64,000 bases of DNA from Pieris napi (Eukaryota; Arthropoda; Insecta; Lepidoptera; Pieridae), in contig NC_062251.1 in NCBI RefSeq assembly GCF_905475465.1, positions 7,185,001-7,249,000 on the forward strand. The letters run 5' to 3'. Shown here piece after piece: positions 10,742-20,029 of this stretch. The translations under genes were made by a program, and so were the position numbers. Below the pieces are notes generated by a model. That model saw only the letters and a list, made by a program, of their open reading frames with translations. It was not told where the DNA came from and searched no databases. Positions within the stretch are counted from its first letter, which is position 1. Each line of letters opens with the position of its first letter.

Positions 10742-11331
10742 GGCGAATGCTACACGCTCGATATTTATCTGGTATTTTTTTAGTATACTACACACTCGAT
10801 ACGAATCGCGTCAGTACGACGGTAAATTTCATTTAGTACACTCGTACGTTTCGTGTTACAATATGCGTAACAATATTAAGAAAGCTTGCGTTGCCATTAT
10901 TATTATTATCACTATATGCTGATATATATCAATATCCAAGACTTTGGATTGTAAACATTTTCCGCTGCAGCACCAGATCGTTTCAAATCTGTTATTTTTT
11001 TAAATTATTTTCTGTAGTTTGCCTAGTTTGCATTTGAGGTGTCCCATACTTATAGGTAATGTTTCTAATACAAGTATGAATTCTCTATATTATTCCGCCT
11101 CCATATATGCGCGTCCTCTTCCATCGCTGGCAGCATTAATAGTGACGCGATAAATATCGACCATACACTAGACGCTCGATATTTATATCGATAAATATCG
11201 AGCGTCTAGTCTCTGCTCGATATTTATCGCGTCAGTATTTATTCTGCCAGCGATGGAAGAGGACGCGCATATATGGAGGCGGAATAATATAGAGAATTCA
11301 TACTTGTATTAGAAACATTACCTATAAGTAT

Positions 11332-11967
11332 AGGCTGATTTACACGTATTAAGTTGCCAAGTCTTAACTAAATTTCAAGTGACTTAATTTTAAGTAACCG
11401 TTTACACGTAAAAATACTAAATAATTAGTTAAACTCATTTATTCGCTCAAGATGGACGACCACAGAACAAAATATTATAGGATTTTCTCTTCCTGATTGG
11501 GGATTTACTGTATTGTATGCTCCAATACATGATTGTGAAGGTTCTGGGGACTCAACGTAATACGTATTTGAAGAAGGCGAAGGAGTAAAACGGCTACTAT
11601 TATTCATTGGGGAAGGGGTTCTACTACTGTTCATTAATTGTTGTATACGCATATCGGACAAATAGTTTTGGATATGTTTTTGAGCTTCCAGCGCCGAAAG
11701 CAAAAGCATAGCTTTGCAATGACTCCGCCAGCTTATGCTTTTCACTTAAATTTAACTAAATTTTGCCTGTCCAAACGTGTCAAGTGATTAGCCACGCCCA
11801 CCAACTTAACCGAAAAATAGACAAAATTCTATTCTACCTTGTTTAGTTGCAACTAAATTTTAACTTGCAACTTCTTACTAAATTCAATGTTTACACCGGT
11901 TAAGTTACTTAAAATTAAGTTAATATTTAGTAAATTTTTAGTCAACTTAATACGTGTAAATCGGCCA
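11332..11967. mobile_element. Small PIF/Harbinger-type element nested in the palindrome
   Basis: Ends are GGCTGATTTACACGTATTAA and GGCCGATTTACACGTATTAA (inverted). TAT flanks it at 11329-11331 and 11968-11970; removing it restores the mirror arm, so the 3-bp duplication is secure. Subterminal TTAAGT/ACTTAA repeats fill both ends. 636 bp. Confidence 0.8.
11425..11745 (-). pseudogene. Residual frame in the nested element, possible accessory-protein C-terminus
   Basis: An open frame with LLLLSALEAQKHIQNYLSDM followed by a Ser/Pro/Asn-rich tail. This resembles the C-terminal region of MADF-type proteins carried by Harbinger elements, but the MADF domain itself is absent, so it would be only the tail of a deleted gene. 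Confidence 0.45.
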
Positions 11968-12291
11968 TATGGGACACCTCAAATGCAAACTAGGCAAACT
12001 ACAGAAAATAATTTAAAAAATAACAGATTTGAAACGATCTGGTGCTGCAGCGGAAAATGTTTACAATTCAAAGTCTTGGATATTGATGTATATCAGCATA
12101 TACTGATAATAATAATAATAATAATGGCAACGCAAGCTTTCTTAATATTGTTACTCATATTGTAACACGAAATGTACGAGTGTACTCAATGAAATTTACC
12201 GTCGTACTGACGCGATTCGTATCGAGTGTGTAGTATACTAAAAAAATACAAGATAAATATCACGATAAATATCGAGCGTGTAGCATTCGCC

Positions 12292-12554
12292 ATACGGTTG
12301 TCATTGTTACACTGTCAACAAATCTTTATTGGGAACTTACCCCACACAACTCAAGAGCGCTGGATTTCGTTTAGAACTAGTTGACATGTCCATTTTCTCT
12401 ATAAACAAAACAGATTCAAACAATTTGAAACTACTAAATTGGGCGCTAATAATGATATATTTTGAGCGCTGCAGAATCTGAAGAGCTTGATACTGTCAAA
12501 CGTTTAACTAGAAACACCACACCATTGGTACTTGCTTCATGTATGTGATATGAC
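12292..12554. other. No recognised feature
   Basis: Intronic or intergenic sequence between the palindrome and SINE copy 3; no exon or repeat that I can name. Confidence 0.4.
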
Positions 12555-12801
12555 GTCTCATTGGTCTAGTGGTTAGTACCCCTGACTGCGAATCCATGGG
12601 TACCGGGTTCGACCCGCTGAGACGAACATCGATGTGATGAGCATTTGGTGTTGTGCTTAGGTCTTGGGTGTTTAAATATGTATTTATTTATCTATCTATA
12701 TATAATATGTATGTATATCCGTTGCCTAGTACCCATAACACAAGCTTCACCAGCTTAGCATGGGACTAGGTCAATTGGTGTGAATTGTCTTTAAAAAAAA
12801 A
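12555..12801 (+). mobile_element. tRNA-derived SINE, family A, copy 3 (full length)
   Basis: Reads GTCTCATTGGTCTAGTGG (A box), GGGTTCGACCC (B box), the family body, a short TA-rich repeat and an A-run tail at 12792-12801. Confidence 0.9.
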
Positions 12802-12975
12802 TCGTGTGATTTGTACACGTTAATCTGCGTACTCTGCATTTAGATTTGGCTATTATTAAGTCCTTCTATTATTATAAATTCTTGATAAATAATTTATTGA
12901 CTCTTTTATTAAGTTCCCATAAAGTTTAGAGACCTCGGAGTTTAAACCATAACAATTTGACGTGTATCTTGCCGA
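12802..12975. other. No recognised feature
   Basis: AT-rich sequence of intron type. Confidence 0.4.
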
Positions 12976-13206
12976 AGCCGCGTACAAATTATTTGAAGAA
13001 GTCTATTATGGTGTGCAATTATTTAATCAATTACCGTATAAAATTCATAATATTACCGCGTTTAATCAATTCAAAAGGGCATTAAATGTATATATCAGAA
13101 TGAGCCTAGACTATAATTGGGACGGCTGATGGCGACGTGTATCTCATTCGTATATATTAAGTTTCTCATGTAAAAAAAAATGTAATGATAAATAAAGTTC
13201 TTTAAA
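12976..13206 (+). pseudogene. LINE 3' fragment (RT tail plus 3' UTR), copy 1
   Basis: With frame jumps it reads a tail like VCNYLINYRIKF and INQFKRALN-type residues, then a 3' UTR ending AATAAAGTTCTTTAAAC. A better-preserved copy lies at 15225-15512. It ends 16 bp before the exon at 13222. Confidence 0.6.
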
Positions 13207-13221
13207 CACTATATGTTTCAG

Positions 13222-13349
13222 TTGGCTGCGGTGCTGACTCTAATATACCTCTTGTACCAATATAAAGATGTGCTGTTTAAAATGAGAGATGAGCCAAACT
13301 GGCAGAATACCTCACGAAGGTCCAGATCCCTCTCCAGGTCTCGCTCAAG
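13222..13349 (+). CDS. Coding exon, version 2 of a duplicated exon of an RS-rich membrane protein
   Basis: A CAG acceptor (TTTCAG) ends at 13221 and the donor AAG|GTATTT starts at 13350. Length 128 bp, phase 0 in and phase 2 out, the same as the exon at 257. It encodes LAAVLTLIYLLYQYKDVLF, a short linker (MRDEPNWQNTS) and an RRSRSLSRSRSR block. It joins in frame to 15542: the split Arg codon AG|A is completed. The hydrophobic segment plus basic tail suggests a type II or tail-anchored membrane protein. The linker differs strongly from version 1 (one Cys there, none here), so the two versions would give different luminal or stalk sequences. Upstream exons are outside the window or unrecognised. 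Confidence 0.65.
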
Positions 13350-13370
13350 GTATTTATTTTGTGGCAATTA

Positions 13371-13967
13371 TCTATACTTAATATTATAAAGATAAGAGGA
13401 AAGATTTGATTTTTGTTTGTTTGAAATGAATAGGCTCCGAAACTACTGGACCGATTTCAAAAATTCTTTCACCGTTGGCAAACTACACTATTCCCGAGTG
13501 ACATATTCTATGTTTCATTTTCAAAAAAAATACGAATGCATACTAAAACTTGAATAATCTAACCCAAGGTGTAAAAAAATAAACAAAAAACTTCCTTCAA
13601 TCGCGTGCGCTGCGAAAACTATTAATGATAGAACAAAATAATGTATTACAATTTTTCAGGACACATCACTATCTATAAAAAATGTCGCGACAGCATGTCT
13701 CTATCTTTTATAGTTACGTCACAATAAGCGACCTTTTATTAATTTTTTTTTATTAAAAAACCACCGCTAGAAAATGCTCTTTATTCGTACCTAGGTATTG
13801 ATCGTTATCAAAATAAATACCAACGTTTCACATAAGCTACAATTTAATGACATAACCACCAAAAAGCATGGTGGATTGGTGTTCTCCTGCCGTTTCTCTT
13901 GAATAGTTTACTACTATGTAATATAACAAAAATCTTAGCCACAGCAACGCTTGGCCGAGTCTACTAG
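13371..13967 (+). mobile_element. Non-autonomous Helitron, family H2, copy 1
   Basis: Begins TCTATACTTAATATTATAAA after an A, ends GGCCGAGTCTACTAG before a T. Copy 2 is at 51722-52330. It starts only 21 bp after the exon at 13222-13349. Confidence 0.85.
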
Positions 13968-14521
13968 TAATAGATAGGCGGATTTTATCCGCTATGTGGC
14001 TAAAAGCTCGTACGGTGAAGGAAGATATTGTCAGGAAACTGGCATATCTTAGTTGAATTTTGAAAAACGAATAGTACTCGTACTTCGTAACTTTCAATAG
14101 TGACATTGACATAGACATAACATTAATTACTAACAAAACACACACAGAAACACACAAAATACAATAATCAAAGAAAAAATAAGAAATAAAAATGAGAGAT
14201 AACAATTTTTTCTTTTAAAGAAGAAGGTACGTTTTAAGTGTGTAATGTGTGTGTGTTGTGGTTGTAATTGGCCCTGGCTCAGCATTATGAGGAGCAGCCT
14301 CAGTCGCAAAAAACTAAAAGAATGTAATAATACTAATACTTATCACAAAAAAAAAATAGTAAAAGTTAGCAGTGTAAGTAATAAAGTCTTGTGTAAAAGT
14401 ATATAGTAAATAAAATAAAAATGATTGCTTGCTATTCTTCTTCAAATGTCATCTTTGTACAACGCGTTTAGGCGATAACAGCGCTACGGATATTGAGAGA
14501 ATTACATCGAAAATTGCATAC
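13968..14521 (+). other. RTE-like LINE relic and AT-rich sequence
   Basis: CGTACGGTGAAGGAAGATAT and GCTCAGCATTATGAGGAGC look like 5' portions of a lepidopteran RTE-type LINE. No open frame survives; the minus-strand frame at 14205-13837 spans the Helitron boundary and is not a gene. Confidence 0.4.
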
Positions 14522-15141
14522 AAAAAAAAGTATGCGTGTACTAGGGTACACACGTAAGAAGTGAAACTTCTTTGACCTTATTTTACGAAAAATGATCTAC
14601 TATATGCAACTTTACAGAAATTGGTTAAATAAAGTTTAAAAAAAGGCTTTTATTATTATAGACATAGAATAGAATAAATAAATAGAATACAAATAATACA
14701 ATTATTTAATTCTACCTTATTACTACTAAGATTATTACGGAATTTCATTTATTGTAATATAATTATTACTATAAATGTTATCGTTATTATATAGTTTTGT
14801 TTTTAATATAAATTTTATACATTTCATGAACGGACTACACGGTTTTTGACATAATAATAATGATTTAAAAGCATAAATTCTATTTATAACTAAACATAAT
14901 ACTGCAATATTAATTAAATATAACGTGAAAAAAAATATCCAATATAAATAACAGTACGTTGCGGTAAGCCTGAATTTAGTTTTCAGAGGTAGGCAAACAT
15001 CACAAACAACAAATCTTGCAACTAATCAACTGGATCCGAAATCGCAGGACTAGAAAAAGATGGCGCGTAACGGAAAAATGTGACGACGTCACGTGACGTA
15101 ATTTTTTTTCCAACGCCGATAAAGAAGTTTCACTTCAAAAA
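14522..15141 (-). mobile_element. Family B element with hairpin ends, copy 2
   Basis: End 2 is at the left (GCGTGTACTAGGGTACACACG, split here by a few bases from GAAGTGAAACTTC). End 1 is at the right (GATAAAGAAGTTTCACTTC). The interior is AT-rich with no gene. Confidence 0.75.
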
Positions 15142-15224
15142 TCTCTGTTACTATCGTTATACATACATAGTAACTTATCATTTAATAAAATCAAATACAC
15201 CACTACACGCAATACTCGTCGAGC

Positions 15225-15512
15225 GAGTTTGCTTATCTTGCCAAAGCCGCGCACAAATTATTTAAAGAGATCTATTAGGTATGAGGGTGTGCAATTATTT
15301 AATCAGTTGCCGTCTAAGGTTCGTAACATTAGCGTGATTAATCAGTTCAAAAGGGCATTAAAGATACACATCAGAATGAGCCCATTAGACTAAAATTGGG
15401 CTAGCTGATGGCGACGTGTATCTCGTCGTTCGTATATACTTAATATTAAATTTCTCATGTAAATAAAAAATATTTTTTGTAATGAGAAATAAAGTTCTTT
15501 AAACATTATACG
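15225..15512 (+). pseudogene. LINE 3' fragment (RT tail plus 3' UTR), copy 2
   Basis: Reads KAAHKLFKEIY, then after a frame slip GVQLFNQLPSKVRN and INQFKRALKIHIRMSP, a typical LINE RT C-terminus. The 3' UTR ends AATAAAGTTCTTTAAAC as in copy 1. It ends 29 bp before the exon at 15542. Confidence 0.65.
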
Positions 15513-15541
15513 AAGTTACTGAGCTGTTTCTTAAATTTCAG

Positions 15542-15662
15542 ATCTCGTTCGCGTTCCAAAGCGCGTGCCTATCCGCTGCGTGACACGAACAATCGCCGCG
15601 GACGCCGTCCCACGCGTCGATGCCCGCATTGCAGCCAGTGTACCGTCGATACTGATATCTGA
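15542..15662 (+). CDS. Terminal coding exon of the RS-rich membrane protein
   Basis: A TTTCAG acceptor ends at 15541. The exon completes the AG|A Arg codon and then encodes SRSRSKARAYPLRDTNNRRG, an RR/PT stretch and a Cys cluster CPHCSQC before ending VDTDI and TGA at 15660-15662. The whole tail is very basic and finishes with three closely spaced Cys plus a His, a possible metal or thiol site. A poly(A) signal follows immediately. Both upstream exon versions fit this exon in phase. I do not recognise the family. Confidence 0.7.
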
Positions 15663-15665
15663 TCG

Positions 15666-15671
15666 AATAAA
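15666..15671 (+). terminator. Polyadenylation signal AATAAA
   Basis: AATAAA lies 3 bp after the stop codon of the terminal exon, giving a very short 3' UTR. Confidence 0.55.
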
Positions 15672-15708
15672 TTTATAGAGAGGGAAGATGTTTTATTTAA
15701 TTGCCACC

Positions 15709-16147
15709 AGCCTTGCGATTCTGTAACTCACACAGCGGTTTTCGCAGCGGCGGTCGCGCTCAAATTAGTCGTGAAGCAGTCATTTTTACACGCTTTATAT
15801 TAGCTTCACCTGTATGTATGTATGTATGTATGTAACCGACTCCTTCGGACTCGATTTTGACTTTAAACGGACAGATTTAATTCAAACTTTGTACACTTAT
15901 AAAGAATCAGCGACAATATAATAAATTATTTTTCACTTTTTAGTTTGATGTGCTTTAAAAGCGTGTTTTATAGTTTTTTTTAACTATATTTATATGATTT
16001 GGCATTCTGATAAGGAGGGAGCTTGTAGTTTATTGTTTATCAGAATGCCAAATCATAAAATGACTGCTTCACGACTGATATGAGCGCGACCGCCGCTGCG
16101 AAAACCGCTGTGTGAGTTCGAAAAGTGAGTTACAGAATAGCAAGGCA
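15709..16147. mobile_element. Palindromic MITE, family P, copy 3, with a nested MITE
   Basis: CAGCCTTGCGATTCTGTAAC at left and its complement at right. The centre is split by another small element. This copy has the GCAGCGGCGGTCGCGCTC arm variant. Confidence 0.8.
15786..15972. mobile_element. Small MITE nested in family P copy 3, with a TGTA microsatellite
   Basis: Starts ACACGCTTTATATTAGC and ends TTTAAAAGCGTGT (inverted ends). A (TGTA)n run occupies 15812-15834. It interrupts the palindrome between CATTTT and the GATTTGGC half. Confidence 0.6.
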
Positions 16148-16749
16148 ACACAAGAGCATCGTCAGATTTGAATTGTAGGTTCAGTCAGCGTGTAGCATTT
16201 GCAAGACGCTCCACGCCCTGGGGATTCACCCCATAAGTCCAAGGGTAGAGCGACGAGACATATAAAATAAAATTAGCCTTTATTCACTCACTCACGCACA
16301 CGTACCCTCTCCCTCTATCACACACACACACACACACAAACACCCTCCCATACACCAATACAACTTTATTTCTACTAAATTCTAACTAGTTGACGGTTTT
16401 GTTTTTCTTTTTTTTCGTTAAATTTGTTTGCCTACCCATATATTATGTATGTACTTTTTGTTACCACTTAATATGACTTGGTTATCCATATCACAGGTTC
16501 TTACCTAGTTTGGAATCCAGTCTCCCAATACAGAAGGTATCTTATTGTTTGTTGCAAATGTTATATGGGAGAAATAAATTATTATTCGAGTACTACACTA
16601 TAACAACACCAAATCCATGTCATTTAAGTTTTACACTAGTACTCGACCTCCAACGGATTGAAGGCCTCCTCCAAATTCAATTCCTTGCGGCAATTTTCCA
16701 ATTTTTAACCGCTATACCTTTTATTTCATATTCCCAAGTTTTTGGTGAG
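16148..16749. other. No gene; short (CA)n run and possible retroelement relic
   Basis: (CA)n at about 16319-16340. Around 16220-16260 a GC-richer stretch (GGGGATTCACCCCATAAGTC) may belong to an old retroelement. The 95-codon frame at 16510 has no recognisable domain. Confidence 0.35.
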
Positions 16750-17130
16750 GGCGCCACAGAGCCACGGGGTACTTCGTGTCCGCAAATAAAAAGCTAAAAA
16801 CACATATTCAAAGTGCAAAAAGTGATCAAAAAGTGTTAAAATCTATAAAGTACAGTTAGTTTCACCAAAACAATATTAAGAACAAAGTGAATACCAAGTG
16901 ACTTTTAAGAAAACCTAAGTATTAAGGTGAACAACAATTAGTGAGAAAAGACTGACAAATCAAACAAAAAACAAAACAAAGACACTACACAGTGCATTAC
17001 GTAATTCTTCTAGTGCAAGAACTTAGTGAACATTGCTTAAAATACGAAAAAAAGTGATCCAAGTTCCAACAAGAAAAATTCTAGATGAGTCATTATTCAT
17101 AGAAACACGGACATTTTTCGTCAAGTAAAA

Positions 17131-17377
17131 CCATCTAGTGACGAGTTGCTACATTATCAAAGAGAACAACTAACGCCATCTAGTGACGAGTTGCTACATT
17201 ATCAAAGAGAACAACTAACGCCATCTAGTGACGAGTTGCTACATTATCAAAGAGAACAACTAACGCCATCTAGTGACGAGTTGATACATTATCAAAGAGA
17301 ACAACTAACGTTATCTAGGGACGAGTTGCTACATTATCTAGAAGAACAACTAACGCCACCTAGCGACGAGTTGCTAT
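17131..17377 (+). repeat. 45-bp minisatellite in the LINE 5' region, about 5.5 units
   Basis: Units start at 17131, 17176, 17221, 17266, 17311 and 17356 (CCATCTAGTGACGAGTTGCT first). 45 is a multiple of three, so one frame reads a repeated 15-residue unit (HYQREQLTPSSDELL). The last two units are diverged. Confidence 0.9.
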
Positions 17378-17542
17378 ACTAACAAACTAAGATCAAGTAT
17401 CGCTACCTGGCTATAGATCGAACTTCAAGCAACCTTGCTACATCTGGTACAACCGAATACCACAAGAGGGCGGAACAAGTATCGCAACAAAAGATAAAAA
17501 TAACTACGGCACTTCAACACAGTATCAAATAACTGATACACC

Positions 17543-18100
17543 ATGGAGGAAGTTATGAATATGTTAAGAAAAATTCAAAACGAGCTGAACGAACAAAAAA
17601 CGACAATTGTACAGTCAGCAGATAAAGTTGCGGAACAAGTCACGAAAAATATAAACTACACATTGGAGGAAAAATTTAGTGCATTAGATATAAAATACGA
17701 AAACCTCAAAGAGAAGCTGGATAATCAAGAAAAAATACTACTATATTTTCTGGAAAAACAGTCAAAGCAGAGGAATATCGTAATTTTTGGACTGGCGGAA
17801 AATGAAACATCATATGCAGACTTGGAAAAACACATACTAAGTTTCATGAATCAATATTTCACTGCAGATCTAGAACGCAGAGACATTCAAGAAACCAGGA
17901 GAATAGAAAATAAAGAAGAAAAACCCCGACCTGCATCAATTACATTTACTTCATTGGGAACAAAAATAGAAATCTTTAAACAAAAGAAAGTATTAAAAGA
18001 CACGACTTACTACATAAAAGAGGACTTCCCACAGCATATTTTAGCTAAAAGAAGGGAACTGCAAGAACAGCTAAAAATTGAAAAAGAAAAAGGGAACTAA
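17543..18100 (+). CDS. LINE ORF1, coiled-coil and RRM-like nucleic-acid-binding protein
   Basis: 186 codons with an ATG in context ACACCATGGAGG. Residues 1-72 form a heptad-rich coiled coil (MLRKIQNELNEQ.., then KYENLKEKLDNQEK). Residues 78-150 look like the L1-type RRM (RNIVIFGLAE). The C-terminus has YYIKEDFPQHILAKRRELQ, a common ending of insect LINE ORF1 proteins. It would bind and chaperone the LINE RNA. The usual protein continues about 40 residues further; here a TAA follows EKEKGN, so it may be slightly truncated. It is the only intact frame of this LINE. Confidence 0.7.
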   Translation: MEEVMNMLRKIQNELNEQKTTIVQSADKVAEQVTKNINYTLEEKFSALDIKYENLKEKLDNQEKILLYFLEKQSKQRNIVIFGLAENETSYADLEKHILSFMNQYFTADLERRDIQETRRIENKEEKPRPASITFTSLGTKIEIFKQKKVLKDTTYYIKEDFPQHILAKRRELQEQLKIEKEKGN

Positions 18101-18135
18101 TACACTCGAAAAATGAAACAACAAGCAACAAGAAA

Positions 18136-18705
18136 ATAACTCTATCAACATCACCAAAATACAGGGATCTTCCGCATTCAGAGCTCATATGGAATACTGC
18201 TCGCATATCTGGGCTGGTGCTCCCAAATACCAGCTTCTTCCTTTTGACCAAATTCAGCTAAGGGCTTGTCGAATTGTCAATCTCCAATGTCTTACTGATC
18301 GGCTTGATTCTCTCTCGCTACGCAGAGACATTGCGTCTCTTTGCGTTTTTTACAAAGTTTACTACGGAGAGTGTTCGGAAGAATTGTTTGGGTTGATCCC
18401 TCCTGCCTCTTTTCAACACCGTACGAGCCGAACGACCTCTAAATTTCACCAAAATCATCTTGATGGTTGGAGGTCTTCCACAGTCCATTTCACAAGGCAT
18501 TTTCTTTTGCGAACTAGCGAACTGTGGAATCGACTCCCTTTTCTTCCCTCAGAGATGCGACCTCCAAATGTTTAATAAGCGAGTCTACTCCTCCTTCAAA
18601 GGCCGGCAACGCACCCACAAAAAATGGGTGTCTATGGGCTGCGTAGACTGCCCTTTTTGGTCGTCCCGCAAGCTCGTTTGCCCCCCTATTATATAAAAAA
18701 AAAAA
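18136..18705 (+). pseudogene. 3' fragment of a second LINE (RT C-terminus), copy A
   Basis: The frame 18189-18575 encodes MEYCSHIWAGAPKYQLLPFD and RDIASLCVFYKVYYGEC, the C-terminal thumb region of a CR1/jockey-like RT. A frameshift near the end (about 18536-18560) separates it from FNKRVYSSFKGRQ in another frame. The 3' UTR ends in an A-run at 18697-18708. It starts abruptly, so it is 5'-truncated. Copy B at 19347 is nearly identical. Confidence 0.75.
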
Positions 18706-18820
18706 AACTCTAGAGGTGTCAAGGGACACCCGAAGGAACGAAATTCCTTTCGATTAATTTATATGTTAATTGGTATCATAACAGTATGATAGATTTTCTC
18801 GACACCAATCTTACGACGAC

Positions 18821-18827
18821 AAAAAAA
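18821..18827 (-). terminator. Pol III terminator of the 5S gene
   Basis: Seven T residues on the minus strand directly after the 5S 3' end. Confidence 0.8.
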
Positions 18828-18945
18828 GCCAACATCACGAGGTGTTCCCAGGCGGTCACCCATCCAAGTACTGACCTCGCCCGACGTTGCTTAACTTCGG
18901 TGATCGGACGAGAACCGGTGTATTCAACGTGGTATGGACGTTGGC
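18828..18945 (-). rRNA. 5S ribosomal RNA gene, apparently complete
   Basis: The minus strand reads GCCAACGTCCATACCACG at the 5' end and GTGATGTTGGC at the 3' end, which pair as helix I. The interior holds the conserved CGTCCGATCACCGAAGTTAA block (A box and intermediate element of the internal promoter) and GGATGGGTGACC (C box). 118 nt plus the T-run. A helix has CGAGG paired with CCTCG where many insect 5S genes have CGCGG with CCGCG, so pairing is kept. It lies between two LINE fragments, so it may be a dispersed copy rather than part of the main array. Confidence 0.85.
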
Positions 18946-19116
18946 GATAGCTAAATCGAAAATGTAAAATATAACAACTATAGCAAAAAGTGTCGTTACA
19001 ACTTTTGGTCTTAATTTATTCCGTCTAGCCCCCTTTCGCAACGCTCGATAACTTCGTTCCAACAAGACTAATTTAGTTAAGTGATTCCAAAAATAATTTT
19101 CATTTCTTATCCCTAC
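18946..19116. other. 5S-type spacer
   Basis: Carries TCCGTCTAGCCCCCTTTCGC and a GATAACTTCGTTCC element, both repeated in diverged form at 19265-19320 after the 5S pseudogene, which suggests a duplicated gene-spacer unit. Confidence 0.5.
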
Positions 19117-19124
19117 AAAAAAAA

Positions 19125-19221
19125 GCCAACATCACGAGGTGTTCTCAGGCTTTCACCCATCCAAGTACTGACATCGCCCGACGTAACTTAACTTCAGTGA
19201 TCGGACGAGAACCGGTGTATT
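19125..19221 (-). pseudogene. 5S rRNA pseudogene, 5' truncated
   Basis: The minus strand matches the 5S 3' part from AATACACCGGTTCTCGTCC to GTGATGTTGGC, followed by a T-run. About 20 nt at the 5' end are missing, so helix I cannot form, and there are several substitutions (GTGAAAGCCTGAGAAC instead of GTGACCGCCTGGGAAC). Confidence 0.85.
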
Positions 19222-19346
19222 ACAATAGCAAATTGCAAAAAAGTGTCGTGACAACTTTTCATAAGATTTTTTTCCGTCTAGCCCCCTTTCACAACGCGCG
19301 ATAAGGAACTTCGTTCTAATAAACAATAGGCAACAGGAAAAGAACT

Positions 19347-19912
19347 CTATCAACATCACCAAACTACAGGGATCTTCCGCATTCAGAGCTCATATGGAAT
19401 ACTGCTCGCATATCTGGGCTGGTGCTCCCAAATACCAGCTTCTTCCTTTTGACCAAATTCAGCTAAGGGCTTGTCGAATTGTCAATCTCCAATGTCTTAC
19501 TGATCGGCTTGATTCTCTCTCGCTACGCAGAGACATTGCGTCTCTTTGCGTTTTTTACAAAGTTTACTACGGAGAGTGTTCGGAAGAATTGTTTGGGTTG
19601 ATCCCTCCTGCCTCTTTTCAACACCGTACGAGCCGAACGACCTCTAAATTTCACCAAAATCATCTTGATGGTTGGAGGTCTTCCACAGTCCATTTCACAA
19701 GGCATTTTCTTTTGCGAACTAGCGAACTGTGGAATCGACTCCCGGGGGAGGTCTTCCCTCAGAGATACGACCTCCAAATGTTTAAAAAGCGAGTCTACTC
19801 CTCCCTCAAAAGCCGGCAACACACCCACAAAAATGGGTGTCTATGGGCTGCGTAGACTGCCCTTTTTGGTCGTCCCGCAAGCTCGTTTGCCCGTTTATAT
19901 AAAAAAAATAAA
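19347..19912 (+). pseudogene. 3' fragment of the second LINE (RT C-terminus), copy B
   Basis: Same start and sequence as copy A, but here the frame stays open through ELWNRLPGEVFPQRYDLQMF and KRVYSSLKSRQHTHK (19394-19855). Ends in an A-rich tail at 19896-19918. Confidence 0.75.
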
Positions 19913-20029
19913 ATAATAAAAACCTTAGTTACGTTAGCTAATTCAAATAAAACAAACACAACCACACACATTAAAGATATATTAATAGAAAATCTTACCA
20001 AATAATGGCTGTTTTAAAAATAATGCAAC

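Larger units (their letters stand above)
10742..12291. mobile_element. Large palindromic transposon with a nested insertion
   Basis: Ends are GGCGAATGCTACACGCTCG and complement. The two arms mirror each other around about 11190, where CGCTCGATATTTATATCG meets its reverse complement. The right arm is split by the element at 11332-11967. Without that insertion it is about 0.9 kb. No gene. Confidence 0.85.

Noticed and set aside
13837..14205. Minus-strand gene of 122 codons
   Set aside because: It spans the end of a Helitron and an unrelated repeat, so it is a composite chance frame.
16510..16797. Host gene of 95 codons
   Set aside because: No domain, no splice signals and a position at the start of the LINE 5' region.
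17146..17382. Protein-coding gene made of 15-residue repeats
   Set aside because: It is a minisatellite in a LINE 5' region; no start, splice or downstream domain supports a protein.
19394..19855. Independent host gene
   Set aside because: It is a 5'-truncated LINE RT tail duplicated at 18189 and followed by a poly(A)-like tail.
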